A stretch of 64,000 nucleotides of DNA, taken from contig AP025179.1 of NCBI GenBank assembly GCA_021654635.1, positions 1,054,001-1,118,000 on the forward strand, read 5' to 3'. The position numbers and the translations under genes were made by a program. The stretch comes from Mycobacterium kiyosense. GTDB lineage: Bacteria > Actinomycetota > Actinomycetes > Mycobacteriales > Mycobacteriaceae. Each line of letters starts with the position of its first letter. Position 1 is the first letter of the stretch. Of this stretch, positions 9,138 through 19,167 are shown one piece after another. A model generated the notes under the pieces. It saw only the letters and a list, made by a program, of their open reading frames with translations, was not told the DNA's origin and did no database searches.

Positions 9138-10535
9138 CTATGCGATCCCCGGCAGACCGTCCAGACCGAGGAGGCCGCCCGCGCCACCGGCTCCCAGGTG
9201 GCCGTTGGTGTCGGACACACCGGCGTTGCCGCCGCCGCCGCCGTTTCCGATGATCTGAGCGTCGCCGCCCTTACCGCCGTTGCCGCCGAAGCCGGCCGGT
9301 GGGCCGATGGGGACGTCGCCGCCGGCACCCCCCGCACCTCCGTTGCCGATCACCCCGGAGCGGCCGCCGGCACCGCCGTCCCCGCCTTGGCCTCCGCCGC
9401 TGTGATGGACGTCGGTATGGCCCGACCTGGTGCCGCCTTCGCCGCCGGCTCCGCCATTGCCGAAGAAGAAGCCCGCGTTTCCGCCGGCCCCGCCGTCTCC
9501 GCCGTCACCGATCTCGTTGACCCCACCGCCGACGCCGCCGGCCCCGCCTTGTCCGCCGTTGCCGCTGAAGAAGCCGCCCTCGCCCCCGGCTCCGCCCGCG
9601 CCGGCGATCATCCCGTTGCCGCCTCTGCCGCCGGCGCCACCGGCGCCGCCGAACCCTCCGCCGTTGCCGCCGGCACCGCCGGTGCCGCCCAGTCCGGCCT
9701 CGGGGTAGCTAGGGGAAGCATCTCCGCCGGCCCCGCCGGCTCCGCCGTTCGCAAACAGCCCGCCGGCCCCGCCGTGGCCGCCGGCACCGCCGTAACCGAC
9801 CTGCCCGGCGGTGCCGCCCGCGCCACCAGCTCCGCCGGGGGCGAACAGCCCGCCGTTCCCCCCATTGCCACCGGTCCCCGCCGTCGCCAGGCCGGTGCTG
9901 GCGCCGAGGCCGCCGGTGCCGCCGGCGCCTCCGGCCCCGCCGAGAAATCCGCCCGCCCCGCCGTTGCCGCCGCTTCCCACGACGCCGCCGACGTTGGCCA
10001 ATCCGCCGGCACCGCCGGCGCCACCGCTGCCTGCGAAGAAGCCGCCTGCGCCGCCGTTCCCGCCGTTATGGCCGGTCCAACCAGAGCCGCCCGCGCCACC
10101 GTTGCCGACCAGCCATCCGGCGTCGCCGCCGTTGGCGCCGGTTCCGGGAGCGCCGTTGGCGCCGTCACCGATCAGCGGGCGTCCGGTCAGTGCCACGCTC
10201 GGCGCGTTGACTGCGTTGAGTAGGCCCTGTTCGAGGGTCTGCAGCGGGTTGACCGCGGCGGCCTCGGTGGACGTGTACTGGCCGGCGGCGCTATTCAGCA
10301 GTTGCACGAACTGCTGATGGAACTGCTCCGCGCGGGAACTCAAACTCTGGTAGCTCTGCGCATGGGAGTTGAAAATTCCGGCGATCGCCTCCGACACTTC
10401 GTCAGCGGCGGCCGCCAGGAGATTCGTGGACGGACCCGCTGCTGCCGAGTTGGCCGCGCTGACGATCGACCCGAGGTTGGCCAGATCTGAAGCCGCGGTG
10501 ATCATTTGGTCCAGACCAGCGCTCACATACGACAT
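9138..10535 (-). CDS. PE_PGRS family protein
   Basis: 465 residues from ATG 10535 ([12 protein letters not shown]); a TTG lies two codons further upstream. Residues 1-95 form the PE domain ([19 protein letters not shown]). A short linker with [11 protein letters not shown] leads into a ~330-residue Gly-Gly-Ala/Asn repeat region with long GGAGG runs, ending [24 protein letters not shown] genes are confined to slow-growing mycobacteria related to M. tuberculosis and M. marinum, which guides the species guess. The PE domain directs ESX-5 export to the cell surface. The gene is uninterrupted despite its repeats. Confidence 0.93.
   Translation of the reverse strand: MSYVSAGLDQMITAASDLANLGSIVSAANSAAAGPSTNLLAAAADEVSEAIAGIFNSHAQSYQSLSSRAEQFHQQFVQLLNSAAGQYTSTEAAAVNPLQTLEQGLLNAVNAPSVALTGRPLIGDGANGAPGTGANGGDAGWLVGNGGAGGSGWTGHNGGNGGAGGFFAGSGGAGGAGGLANVGGVVGSGGNGGAGGFLGGAGGAGGTGGLGASTGLATAGTGGNGGNGGLFAPGGAGGAGGTAGQVGYGGAGGHGGAGGLFANGGAGGAGGDASPSYPEAGLGGTGGAGGNGGGFGGAGGAGGRGGNGMIAGAGGAGGEGGFFSGNGGQGGAGGVGGGVNEIGDGGDGGAGGNAGFFFGNGGAGGEGGTRSGHTDVHHSGGGQGGDGGAGGRSGVIGNGGAGGAGGDVPIGPPAGFGGNGGKGGDAQIIGNGGGGGNAGVSDTNGHLGAGGAGGLLGLDGLPGIA
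9156..10165 (-). repeat. PGRS polymorphic GC-rich repeat region
   Basis: Tandem, imperfect units encoding Gly-Gly-Ala and Gly-Gly-Asn (plus-strand look: many gccgccggc/accgcc triplets). Such regions vary in length between strains by slippage and recombination. The boundaries are approximate. Confidence 0.85.
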
Positions 10536-10541
10536 GTCCAA

Positions 10542-11197
10542 CCGCCTCCCCGACTGGGATCGACTGCCCGCCGCACCGACGAGTTACGAGAATCAGACAT
10601 TAACACCGCATCGGAAACTCAAATTGATTTCAAATGAAATGACGTCTGCGCCTCCTTACGGGTGCCGGCTGCGTCCAGCAGGGCTGACTTTTCCGACCGG
10701 TCCGGTGGGTCGCGCGGACGCTCCGGGGTGGCTCCGTCAGGTCGCCGGTGGCCCCCGGAGCGGGTCCGGCAACGGATTTACGCTGGTAAGGCTAGTGAGC
10801 GCGAGGGTTTCTGCCGATCGAATCAGTGTGCCGAACCGAGCGGATGGGGCTCTTTGGACGCGCAACCGTCTCGGTCGGTCGGGGATTTGGCCGCGCCGCC
10901 GATCTGAGGCATACTGTTCAGGTTGCCCAGCGCCAGGTTTGCGCCTGGACGGGCATACGACCAGCGCCCACCAGGGCGCGTCCGGTCCCATCCTTGGAGA
11001 GCGACTATTTCGGCCGCCTACAAGGCTGCGTGCGGGTGACACACCCGACCGCGGGGAGCGGATGGACCACGACAGGTAAACAGCGGCGCAGTTCCGGCGC
11101 AACGCTCGATCGGCCCTCCTCAGGGCGGCCGGTCCGCGCGCCGGGGCGCACCAGGTCCGGACCCGGGCTCGAGTGTGGAAGATGAGGTAGGAGAAGC
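10542..11197. other. Intergenic region between PE_PGRS and rpsJ; no gene seen
   Basis: About 656 bp without a convincing coding frame: short frames in several directions lack family signal or codon bias. The left part (10580-10650) is AT-richer and probably holds the PE_PGRS promoter. The right part holds the proposed S10 promoter (10887-10917) and a leader of roughly 270 nt with small GC-rich hairpins, for example CCAGG/CCTGG at about 10930-10950. The rpsJ ribosome binding site AGGTAGGAG is at its end. Confidence 0.6.
10887..10917 (+). promoter_or_regulatory. Candidate S10 operon promoter
   Basis: TTGGCC (10887-10892) and CATACT (10910-10915) are 17 bases apart. The overlapping TACTGT (10912-10917) also fits the mycobacterial -10 consensus TANNNT. 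Either reading predicts a start near 10922 and a 5' leader of about 275 nt before rpsJ. Inferred from pattern and position only. Confidence 0.5.
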
Positions 11198-11503
11198 GTG
11201 GCGGGACAGAAGATCCGCATCAGGCTTAAGGCCTACGACCATGAGGCTATTGACGCGTCGGCGCGCAAGATCGTCGAGACCGTCGTACGCACTGGGGCCA
11301 GCGTCGTAGGACCGGTGCCGCTGCCGACAGAAAAGAACGTGTACTGCGTCATCCGCTCACCGCATAAGTACAAGGACTCGCGGGAGCACTTCGAGATGCG
11401 CACGCACAAGCGGCTGATCGACATCCTCGACCCGACGCCGAAGACCGTTGACGCGTTGATGCGCATCGATCTGCCGGCCAGTGTCGACGTCAACATCCAG
11501 TAG
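11198..11503 (+). CDS. rpsJ: 30S ribosomal protein S10
   Basis: 101 residues starting at GTG 11198, preceded by an AGGTAGGAG ribosome binding site. Sequence [19 protein letters not shown] and [10 protein letters not shown] is diagnostic. S10 sits in the 30S head and, as NusE, also works with NusB in transcription antitermination. It is the first gene of the S10 operon, and the GTG start is usual for this gene in mycobacteria. Full length. Confidence 0.98.
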   Translation: MAGQKIRIRLKAYDHEAIDASARKIVETVVRTGASVVGPVPLPTEKNVYCVIRSPHKYKDSREHFEMRTHKRLIDILDPTPKTVDALMRIDLPASVDVNIQ

Positions 11504-11519
11504 GGGATCGGCGAAGCAA

Positions 11520-12173
11520 ATGGCGAGAAAAGGCATTCTGGGTACCAAGCTGGGCATGACGCAGGTATTCGACGAGAACAACCGAGTCGTGCCTGTCACG
11601 GTGGTCAAGGCTGGACCGAACGTGGTGACCCGCATCCGCACCCCGGAGCAGGACGGGTACAGCGCGGTGCAGCTGGCGTACGGCGAGATCAGCCCGCGCA
11701 AGGTGAACAAGCCGGTGACCGGTCAGTACGCGGCCGCGGGCGTCAACCCGCGCCGGCACCTGGCCGAGTTGCGGCTGGACGATGCGGCGGCAGCGGCCGA
11801 GTACGAGGTCGGCCAGGAGCTGACGGCGGAGATCTTCGCCGACGGCGCCTACGTCGACGTGACCGGCACCTCCAAGGGCAAGGGCTTCGCCGGAACCATG
11901 AAGCGGCACGGTTTCCGCGGCCAGGGCGCCAGCCACGGTGCCCAGGCGGTGCACCGCCGGCCGGGCTCGATCGGCGGATGTGCTACTCCGGCAAGGGTGT
12001 TCAAGGGCACCCGGATGGCCGGGCGGATGGGCAACGACCGGGTCACCGTGCAGAACCTGGTGGTGCACAAGGTCGATGCCGAGAACGGCGTGCTGCTGAT
12101 CAAGGGTGCGGTCCCCGGCCGCACCGGCGGACTCGTCGTGGTCCGCAGCGCGATCAAGCGAGGTGAGAAGTGA
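11520..12173 (+). CDS. rplC: 50S ribosomal protein L3
   Basis: 217 residues from ATG 11520, 16 bp after rps[20 protein letters not shown] and the conserved [20 protein letters not shown] plus [15 protein letters not shown] loop reach toward the peptidyl transferase centre. L3 is one of the proteins that start 50S assembly. Its TGA overlaps the rplD start (TGATG, 12171-12175), so the two are translationally coupled. Intact. Confidence 0.98.
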   Translation: MARKGILGTKLGMTQVFDENNRVVPVTVVKAGPNVVTRIRTPEQDGYSAVQLAYGEISPRKVNKPVTGQYAAAGVNPRRHLAELRLDDAAAAAEYEVGQELTAEIFADGAYVDVTGTSKGKGFAGTMKRHGFRGQGASHGAQAVHRRPGSIGGCATPARVFKGTRMAGRMGNDRVTVQNLVVHKVDAENGVLLIKGAVPGRTGGLVVVRSAIKRGEK

Positions 12174-12832
12174 TGGCGCTCAAGATCGACGTCAAGACGC
12201 CGGCAGGAAAGGTCGAAGGCTCCATCGAGCTGCCGGCCGAGCTGTTCGACGCTCCGGCGAACATCGCGTTGATGCACCAGGTGGTCACCGCGCAGCGCGC
12301 GGCCGCCCGGCAGGGTACGCACGCGACGAAGACCCGCGGCGACGTCAGCGGCGGTGGCCGTAAGCCTTACCGGCAGAAGGGAACCGGCCGCGCCCGCCAG
12401 GGTTCGACACGGGCCCCGCAGTTCACCGGTGGTGGCACCGTGCACGGTCCGCAGCCGCGCGACTACAGCCAGCGCACGCCCAAGAAGATGATCGCCGCCG
12501 CATTGCGGGGCGCGTTGTCGGACCGGGCGCGCAACGGACGCATCCATGCGGTCACCGAGCTGGTGGAAGGTCAGACGCCCTCGACGAAGAGTGCCGCGGC
12601 GTTTCTGGCCACGCTGACCGATCGCAAGCAGGTCCTGGTGGTCGTCGGCCGCAGCGACGAGGCCGGCGTGAAGAGTGTGCGCAACCTGCCCGGTGTGCAC
12701 ATCCTGCCGCCGGACCAGCTCAACACGTACGACGTGTTGCGGGCCGACGACGTGGTGTTCAGCGTGGAGGCGCTCAACGCCTACATCGGCTCACACACCG
12801 GAACCGCGACCGCCGAGGAGGTTTCGGCCTGA
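12173..12832 (+). CDS. rplD: 50S ribosomal protein L4
   Basis: 219 residues from ATG 12173; a GTG one codon upstream (12170) is possible, but the ATG matches [13 protein letters not shown] of homologues. The long loop with [15 protein letters not shown] lines the nascent-peptide exit tunnel, where changes can give macrolide resistance. In enterobacteria L4 also represses its own operon; no such element is evident here. The stop overlaps the rplW ATG by one base. Confidence 0.98.
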   Translation: MALKIDVKTPAGKVEGSIELPAELFDAPANIALMHQVVTAQRAAARQGTHATKTRGDVSGGGRKPYRQKGTGRARQGSTRAPQFTGGGTVHGPQPRDYSQRTPKKMIAAALRGALSDRARNGRIHAVTELVEGQTPSTKSAAAFLATLTDRKQVLVVVGRSDEAGVKSVRNLPGVHILPPDQLNTYDVLRADDVVFSVEALNAYIGSHTGTATAEEVSA

Positions 12833-13134
12833 TGACGACCATCGCTGACCCCCGCGACATCATCCTGGCGCCGGTCATCTCGGAGAAGTCCTACGGACTG
12901 CTCGACGACAACGTGTACACCTTCGTGGTGCACCCCGATTCGAACAAGACGCAGATCAAGATCGCTGTCGAGAAGATCTTCGCCGTCAAGGTCGCATCGG
13001 TGAACACCGCGAATCGGCAGGGCAAGCGCAAGCGCACCCGCACCGGTTACGGCAAGCGCAAGAGCACCAAGCGCGCGATCGTGACGCTGGCGCCGGGCAG
13101 CAAGCCGATCGACCTGTTCGGAGCACCGGCCTAA
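12832..13134 (+). CDS. rplW: 50S ribosomal protein L23
   Basis: 100 residues, ATG 12832 overlapping the rplD stop. [20 protein letters not shown] and [19 protein letters not shown] are typical. L23 lies at the exit of the peptide tunnel and is the docking point for signal recognition particle and trigger factor. It is followed after 32 bp by rplB, with a GAGAGAAAG ribosome binding site. Intact. Confidence 0.98.
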   Translation: MTTIADPRDIILAPVISEKSYGLLDDNVYTFVVHPDSNKTQIKIAVEKIFAVKVASVNTANRQGKRKRTRTGYGKRKSTKRAIVTLAPGSKPIDLFGAPA

Positions 13135-13166
13135 GCGCCGCGCGCGAGAGAAAGATCTGATTAGAC

Positions 13167-14009
<843 letters not shown>

Positions 14010-14021
14010 GAGTAACCAACC

Positions 14022-14299
14022 ATGCCACGCAGCCTGAAGAAGGGCCCGTTCGTCGACGACCATCTGCTCAAGAAGGTCGACGTGCAGAACGAGAAGAACA
14101 CCAAGCAGGTCATCAAGACCTGGTCGCGTCGTTCGACCATCATTCCGGACTTCATCGGCCACACCTTCGCGGTGCACGACGGCCGCAAGCATGTTCCGGT
14201 GTTCGTCACCGAGTCGATGGTGGGTCACAAGCTCGGCGAGTTCGCCCCGACGCGCACCTTCAAGGGACACATCAAGGACGACCGGAAGAGCAAGCGGCG

Positions 14300-14303
<4 letters not shown>
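14022..14303 (+). CDS. rpsS: 30S ribosomal protein S19
   Basis: 93 residues, ATG 14022 with a GTAGGAG site. [20 protein letters not shown] and [14 protein letters not shown] are diagnostic. S19 forms a pair with S13 in the 30S head near the A and P sites. The TGA overlaps the rplV start (ATGA, 14300-14303). Confidence 0.98.
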
Positions 14304-15678
<1,375 letters not shown>

Positions 15679-15681
15679 ATC

Positions 15682-16098
15682 ATGTTGATTCCCCGTAAGG
15701 TCAAACACCGCAAGCAGCATCACCCCCGGCAGCGTGGCATCGCCAGCGGCGGCACCACGGTGAACTTCGGTGACTACGGCATTCAGGCCCTCGAGCACGC
15801 CTACGTCACCAACCGGCAGATCGAGTCCGCTCGTATCGCCATCAACCGGCACATCAAGCGTGGCGGCAAGGTGTGGATCAACATCTTCCCGGACCGTCCG
15901 CTGACCAAGAAGCCCGCCGAGACCCGGATGGGTTCGGGTAAGGGTTCGCCGGAATGGTGGGTTGTCAACGTCAAGCCGGGCCGGGTGCTCTTCGAATTGA
16001 GCTACCCCAACGAGCAGACCGCTCGGGCGGCACTCACCCGTGCGATCCACAAGCTGCCGATCAAGGCACGCATCGTTACCCGAGAGGAGCAGTTCTGA
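15682..16098 (+). CDS. rplP: 50S ribosomal protein L16
   Basis: 138 residues, ATG 15682, 3 bp after the rpsC stop. [19 protein letters not shown] and [17 protein letters not shown] are characteristic. L16 sits by the A site and is needed for aminoacyl-tRNA positioning. The TGA overlaps the rpmC ATG (TGATG, 16096-16100). Confidence 0.98.
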   Translation: MLIPRKVKHRKQHHPRQRGIASGGTTVNFGDYGIQALEHAYVTNRQIESARIAINRHIKRGGKVWINIFPDRPLTKKPAETRMGSGKGSPEWWVVNVKPGRVLFELSYPNEQTARAALTRAIHKLPIKARIVTREEQF

Positions 16099-16350
16099 TG
16101 GCAGTGGGAGTTTCCCCCTGGCGAACTGCGTGAGCTCACCGACGAAGAGTTGCAGGAGCGGGTTCGCGAGTCCAAGGAAGAGCTGTTCAACCTGCGCTTC
16201 CAGATGGCGACCGGCCAGCTGAGCAACAACCGCCGGCTGCGTGTCGTGCGCCAGGAGATCGCGCGCGTCTACACCGTGCTGCGCGAAAGAGAGCTGGGTT
16301 TGGCATCCGGGCCGGACGGTTCCGATGTTGCCGACGAGAAGGACGCGTGA
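16098..16350 (+). CDS. rpmC: 50S ribosomal protein L29 (frameshifted)
   Basis: From ATG 16098 the frame reads MAVGVSPW and hits a stop at once. Dropping one C from the run 16114-16118 gives [18 protein letters not shown] and continues into [20 protein letters not shown], the L29 signature, for 83 residues. L29 binds 23S rRNA domain I near the exit tunnel. As the gene is a conserved member of the operon, the extra base is most likely a sequence error. The C-terminus is slightly longer than the ~77 residues usual in M. tuberculosis. Confidence 0.9.
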
Positions 16351-16360
16351 AGGAATCGTG

Positions 16361-16716
16361 ATGGCAGAGGCTAAGACTGACGCGAAGAAGGCCACGGCAT
16401 CCAAGGCGGCGGACGGCGCGCCGAAGGAGAAGGGCCCCAAGAACACTCTCCGGCCACACCCAAGCCCCGTGGCCGTCGTAAGACGCGCATCGGCTACGTG
16501 GTGAGCGACAAGATGCAGAAGACGATCGTCGTCGAGCTCGAAGACCGCGTTCGGCACCCGTTGTACGGCAAGATCATTCGGACCACCACGAAGGTCAAGG
16601 CGCACGACGAGAACGGCATCGCCGGCATCGGCGACCGCGTCTCGCTGATGGAGACGCGTCCGCTGTCGGCGACCAAGCGCTGGCGGCTCGTCGAGATTCT
16701 CGAGAAGGCCAAGTAG
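16361..16716 (+). CDS. rpsQ: 30S ribosomal protein S17 (frameshifted)
   Basis: Start ATG 16361 ([18 protein letters not shown]), with a Lys/Ala-rich mycobacterial N-terminal extension. The frame is lost at about 16445-16452, where an apparent extra CT (or one missing base) splits GPKNT from [17 protein letters not shown]. The core [20 protein letters not shown] follows in the new frame. The repaired protein is about 117 residues. S17 binds the 5' domain of 16S rRNA and is essential, so an error is likely. Its stop abuts the stop of the convergent TetR gene. Confidence 0.88.
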
Positions 16717-17343
16717 CTATCGGCGCGGGCCGATAAGGTCGGCGCGCAGGTTGTGCAGGAAGCTGCGCAACCTTTCCCGGGTGGCGTTTTCGGGGTCGCT
16801 GAGTCGTAGCTGCAGCAGTTCGCGGCCGGCGGCGTAGAGGATCCGAGCGGTGAATTCGGGATCGTGCAGATCCGGGTTGCTGCGTAGTAGTTCGGCGGTC
16901 AGGAATTCCCGCACCAGTTCCTGGGATTGAGCCAGCCGGGTATGCAGTTCCGGCGGCGCGCCCTGCGGTGGGAACAAGAACAACCGCCACGTCGCCGGAT
17001 GGGTGTCCACGGCGGCCAGCACGCCGTCGAGTGCGCGCACCAACGTCTGATTCTGTGCGCTGGGCTCGCCCAGGCCGCTGATCGCCTCGAAGAACTGTCC
17101 GCCGGCGCGCCCGGCTTCCCGGTCGATCAACGCGACGAACAGGCCCGCCGGCCCACCGAACTGCTGGTAGATCAATGATCGGTTGATACCGGCTGCCGCG
17201 GCGACACGGTTCGGTGTCGCGGCATGAAACCCTTCGGCGTCCACGATGGCGTGGGTGATGTCAAGGATCTGCTCACGCCGGCTTTCGGCGGTCATGCGCC
17301 GCTTCGGCACATCCTTAGTGGCGGGAGTCACGCTTGACAGCAT
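16717..17343 (-). CDS. TetR-family transcriptional regulator
   Basis: 208 residues from ATG 17343; a GTG at 17370 is possible but lies inside the proposed operator. Residues ~15-60 form the DNA-binding domain (RREQILDITHAIVDAEGFHA, VAAAAGINRSLIYQQFGG). The C-terminal ligand domain is not assignable to a known effector. It is divergent from the MpaB-type oxygenase gene with a perfect inverted repeat between them, so it probably represses that gene and itself. It is absent from the M. tuberculosis S10 region as I remember it, suggesting local gain. Confidence 0.88.
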   Translation of the reverse strand: MLSSVTPATKDVPKRRMTAESRREQILDITHAIVDAEGFHAATPNRVAAAAGINRSLIYQQFGGPAGLFVALIDREAGRAGGQFFEAISGLGEPSAQNQTLVRALDGVLAAVDTHPATWRLFLFPPQGAPPELHTRLAQSQELVREFLTAELLRSNPDLHDPEFTARILYAAGRELLQLRLSDPENATRERLRSFLHNLRADLIGPRR

Positions 17344-17353
17344 AACTAACACT

Positions 17354-17372
17354 TTGTGAGTATTGCTCACAA
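17354..17372. promoter_or_regulatory. Perfect 19-bp inverted repeat, candidate TetR operator
   Basis: TTGTGAG (17354-17360), spacer TATTG, CTCACAA (17366-17372). It sits in the 56-bp divergent gap, 28 bases before the oxygenase ATG and 11 bases before the regulator ATG. Size and symmetry fit a TetR dimer site. Its half-site TTGTGA/TCACAA is the same as in the mftR/mftA repeat, with different spacing. Confidence 0.75.
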
Positions 17373-17399
17373 CTTGTCATTTACGTCAGGGGTTTCTTG

Positions 17400-18719
17400 A
17401 TGGTCGCGTATTTCCCGGAGCTCGCCCAGCGGGTCGCAAGCCAGCGCGAGTTGCAGCCAGATCTCTACGGCGACATCAACTTTGACGAACACCCGTACCG
17501 CCTGACCGAGGATCCCGAGGACAAGTCGGCGCTGCCCCGGTGGGTGGGCGACCGTGAGTCGATCCTGCAGGACGACCGCATCCGCGAATTGATGGAAACG
17601 GCCACCATGCTCGGCGACGTCGTGGCGGACCCGTATGCGGCCCTGATGAGCCGCTACAGCGTGGCGGAGCTGATCGACATGCTCAAGACGGCCTGCCGGC
17701 AGGGCATCGAGGCGGTGCCCGACGCGCCGGACGAGTTGCGGGCGTTCCTCGCCGCCATGGAAGCCACCCCGGACTGGATCAACCTCGACCTGGTGGAGGA
17801 GGGCGCCCGGAGCGCGCGCATCGCCGCGGCGCTGCTGGCCCACTTCATCACGCGCGGTGCCTTCATCGCGACCTTCACCAACACCTACGCCGCGCTGCCG
17901 ATGGGCCTGACCGGTGCGCTCTCGGGTCGCCGCGCCGCACGGCGGGTCAACGAGACGGCCAGCTTCTTCGCGGTCACCACCCTGCCCGGCGCGCTGCAGC
18001 GCTTCGGCCCGGGGTTCGAGGCGGCCGCGATGGTCCGGTTGATGCACTCGATGGTCCGGTACAACGCGCTGAAGAAGTCCGAAAAGTGGGACACCGCCAT
18101 TTATGGAGTGCCGGTCCCGCAGGTCGACCAGATGCCGGCCGGGATGATCGGGCAGTATCTGACCTCGCAGCAGGTGTTGCGGCAGGGGCGCACGGAGTTC
18201 AACGACGAGGAACGGGCGCTGGTCGAATTCGGGCGCTACCGCTGCTTTCTGCTCGGTCTGCCGGAGGAGTTGCTGCCCACCACGCCCGTCGACACCGTGC
18301 ATGTCATGCACGCCCGCGCCGCGATGCTGCGCGACGGCTTCGATTCGGTGTGCCGCGAACTCGTCGACTCCACGATGGACGCCTACCTGCGGCCCGACAC
18401 CACGTTGTTCGACCGGGCGGCCGAGGCGGTCGAGAAGAGCTACAGCAAGGAGACTTTCGTGCGGGCGTTCTGCAACGGCGACCGCGCCGTCGCCGCCGGC
18501 ATGGGTGTCTCGATCGGGCTGGCGGATCGGGTGCGCATCGCGCTGACCGGACCGTTCATCGCCGGCCGGTTCCTGGCGGTCAACCGCGCCGCCCGGATCC
18601 CGGCACTGCGTCAGATCGTCGACGCGTACATCATCAGGCTGCTGAAGCTCCGGTTGGCGACCTACGGCAAGCCCGAATTCACCAGTGACTCAGCGCATTA
18701 CACGCCGATCGCGGGCTGA
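17400..18719 (+). CDS. MpaB/latex-clearing-protein-like oxygenase (DUF2236)
   Basis: 439 residues from ATG 17400 (TTG immediately upstream). The protein is all-helical, with MVRLMHSMVRYN near residue 210 matching the conserved HxxxR segment of the DUF2236/MpaB family, in which the His ligates heme b. Relatives include rubber oxygenase Lcp and the mycophenolate enzyme MpaB'; mycobacteria carry several with unknown substrates. No signal peptide or clear membrane segment. Probably controlled by the divergent TetR regulator. The substrate cannot be inferred. Confidence 0.78.
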   Translation: MVAYFPELAQRVASQRELQPDLYGDINFDEHPYRLTEDPEDKSALPRWVGDRESILQDDRIRELMETATMLGDVVADPYAALMSRYSVAELIDMLKTACRQGIEAVPDAPDELRAFLAAMEATPDWINLDLVEEGARSARIAAALLAHFITRGAFIATFTNTYAALPMGLTGALSGRRAARRVNETASFFAVTTLPGALQRFGPGFEAAAMVRLMHSMVRYNALKKSEKWDTAIYGVPVPQVDQMPAGMIGQYLTSQQVLRQGRTEFNDEERALVEFGRYRCFLLGLPEELLPTTPVDTVHVMHARAAMLRDGFDSVCRELVDSTMDAYLRPDTTLFDRAAEAVEKSYSKETFVRAFCNGDRAVAAGMGVSIGLADRVRIALTGPFIAGRFLAVNRAARIPALRQIVDAYIIRLLKLRLATYGKPEFTSDSAHYTPIAG

Positions 18720-19167
18720 GGGCAGGCGGCAGGCGGCAGTGTCAGGCAGCGCCGGGCCCAACCGGCCGGCGCGGGCCTCCCCCGATCGGGGGAGCGCGAA
18801 TCAACCTGATTCGGCCGGATCGGTGGAGTCCGCGGCACGCGTGACGGCAGTAACTTGGGCGTCAGCGATTCGCGCGTCCCGCGGGTCGAGCAACCATGAC
18901 GTAGATTCCGGGTCCCACGGAGTGCACCTGCTGCGCACCGTCCTCGGGGTCGGGAAAGACTGTCTACCAATGTTTTTCGGAATTTTTCGGTATCCCGGCG
19001 GAAGTCTTCGTGACGGCCCGCGGACGCGCCGAATCGGCCGATTCTGGCCGGGCAGCTGCGCTGAGGCGTTTTCTCAGGGTTTTCATCGGTCCGGCCACTA
19101 GCGTGTGCGCGGGTGTAATCTCGCACGCGATGTTCGATGGGTCATTACGGGAGTGAGGCGGGCAGGC
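18720..19167. other. Intergenic region before the sulfatase; no gene seen
   Basis: About 448 bp. Open frames on both strands here are short, Arg/Ser/Pro-rich and unlike any family, so I regard them as chance. A patch near 18960-19000 is T-rich (TTTTTCGGAATTTTTCGG), and a TAATCT at 19116-19121 could be a -10 box for the sulfatase gene. No strong -35 or hairpin terminator was recognised. Confidence 0.5.

Noticed and set aside
9156..10165. Regular repeats resembling a CRISPR array
   Set aside because: Repeats are imperfect triplet-phased coding units of a PE_PGRS protein without constant-length spacers; no cas genes nearby.
9075..10223. Long plus-strand open frame across the PE_PGRS gene (about 380 codons)
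   Set aside because: It is the antisense shadow of GC-rich PGRS repeats; Ala/Gly/Pro-rich with no domain, while the minus strand has a clear PE start and normal PGRS.
18698..19126. Open frames on both strands in the gap before the sulfatase
   Set aside because: Low-complexity Arg/Ser/Pro translations without start signals or conserved motifs.
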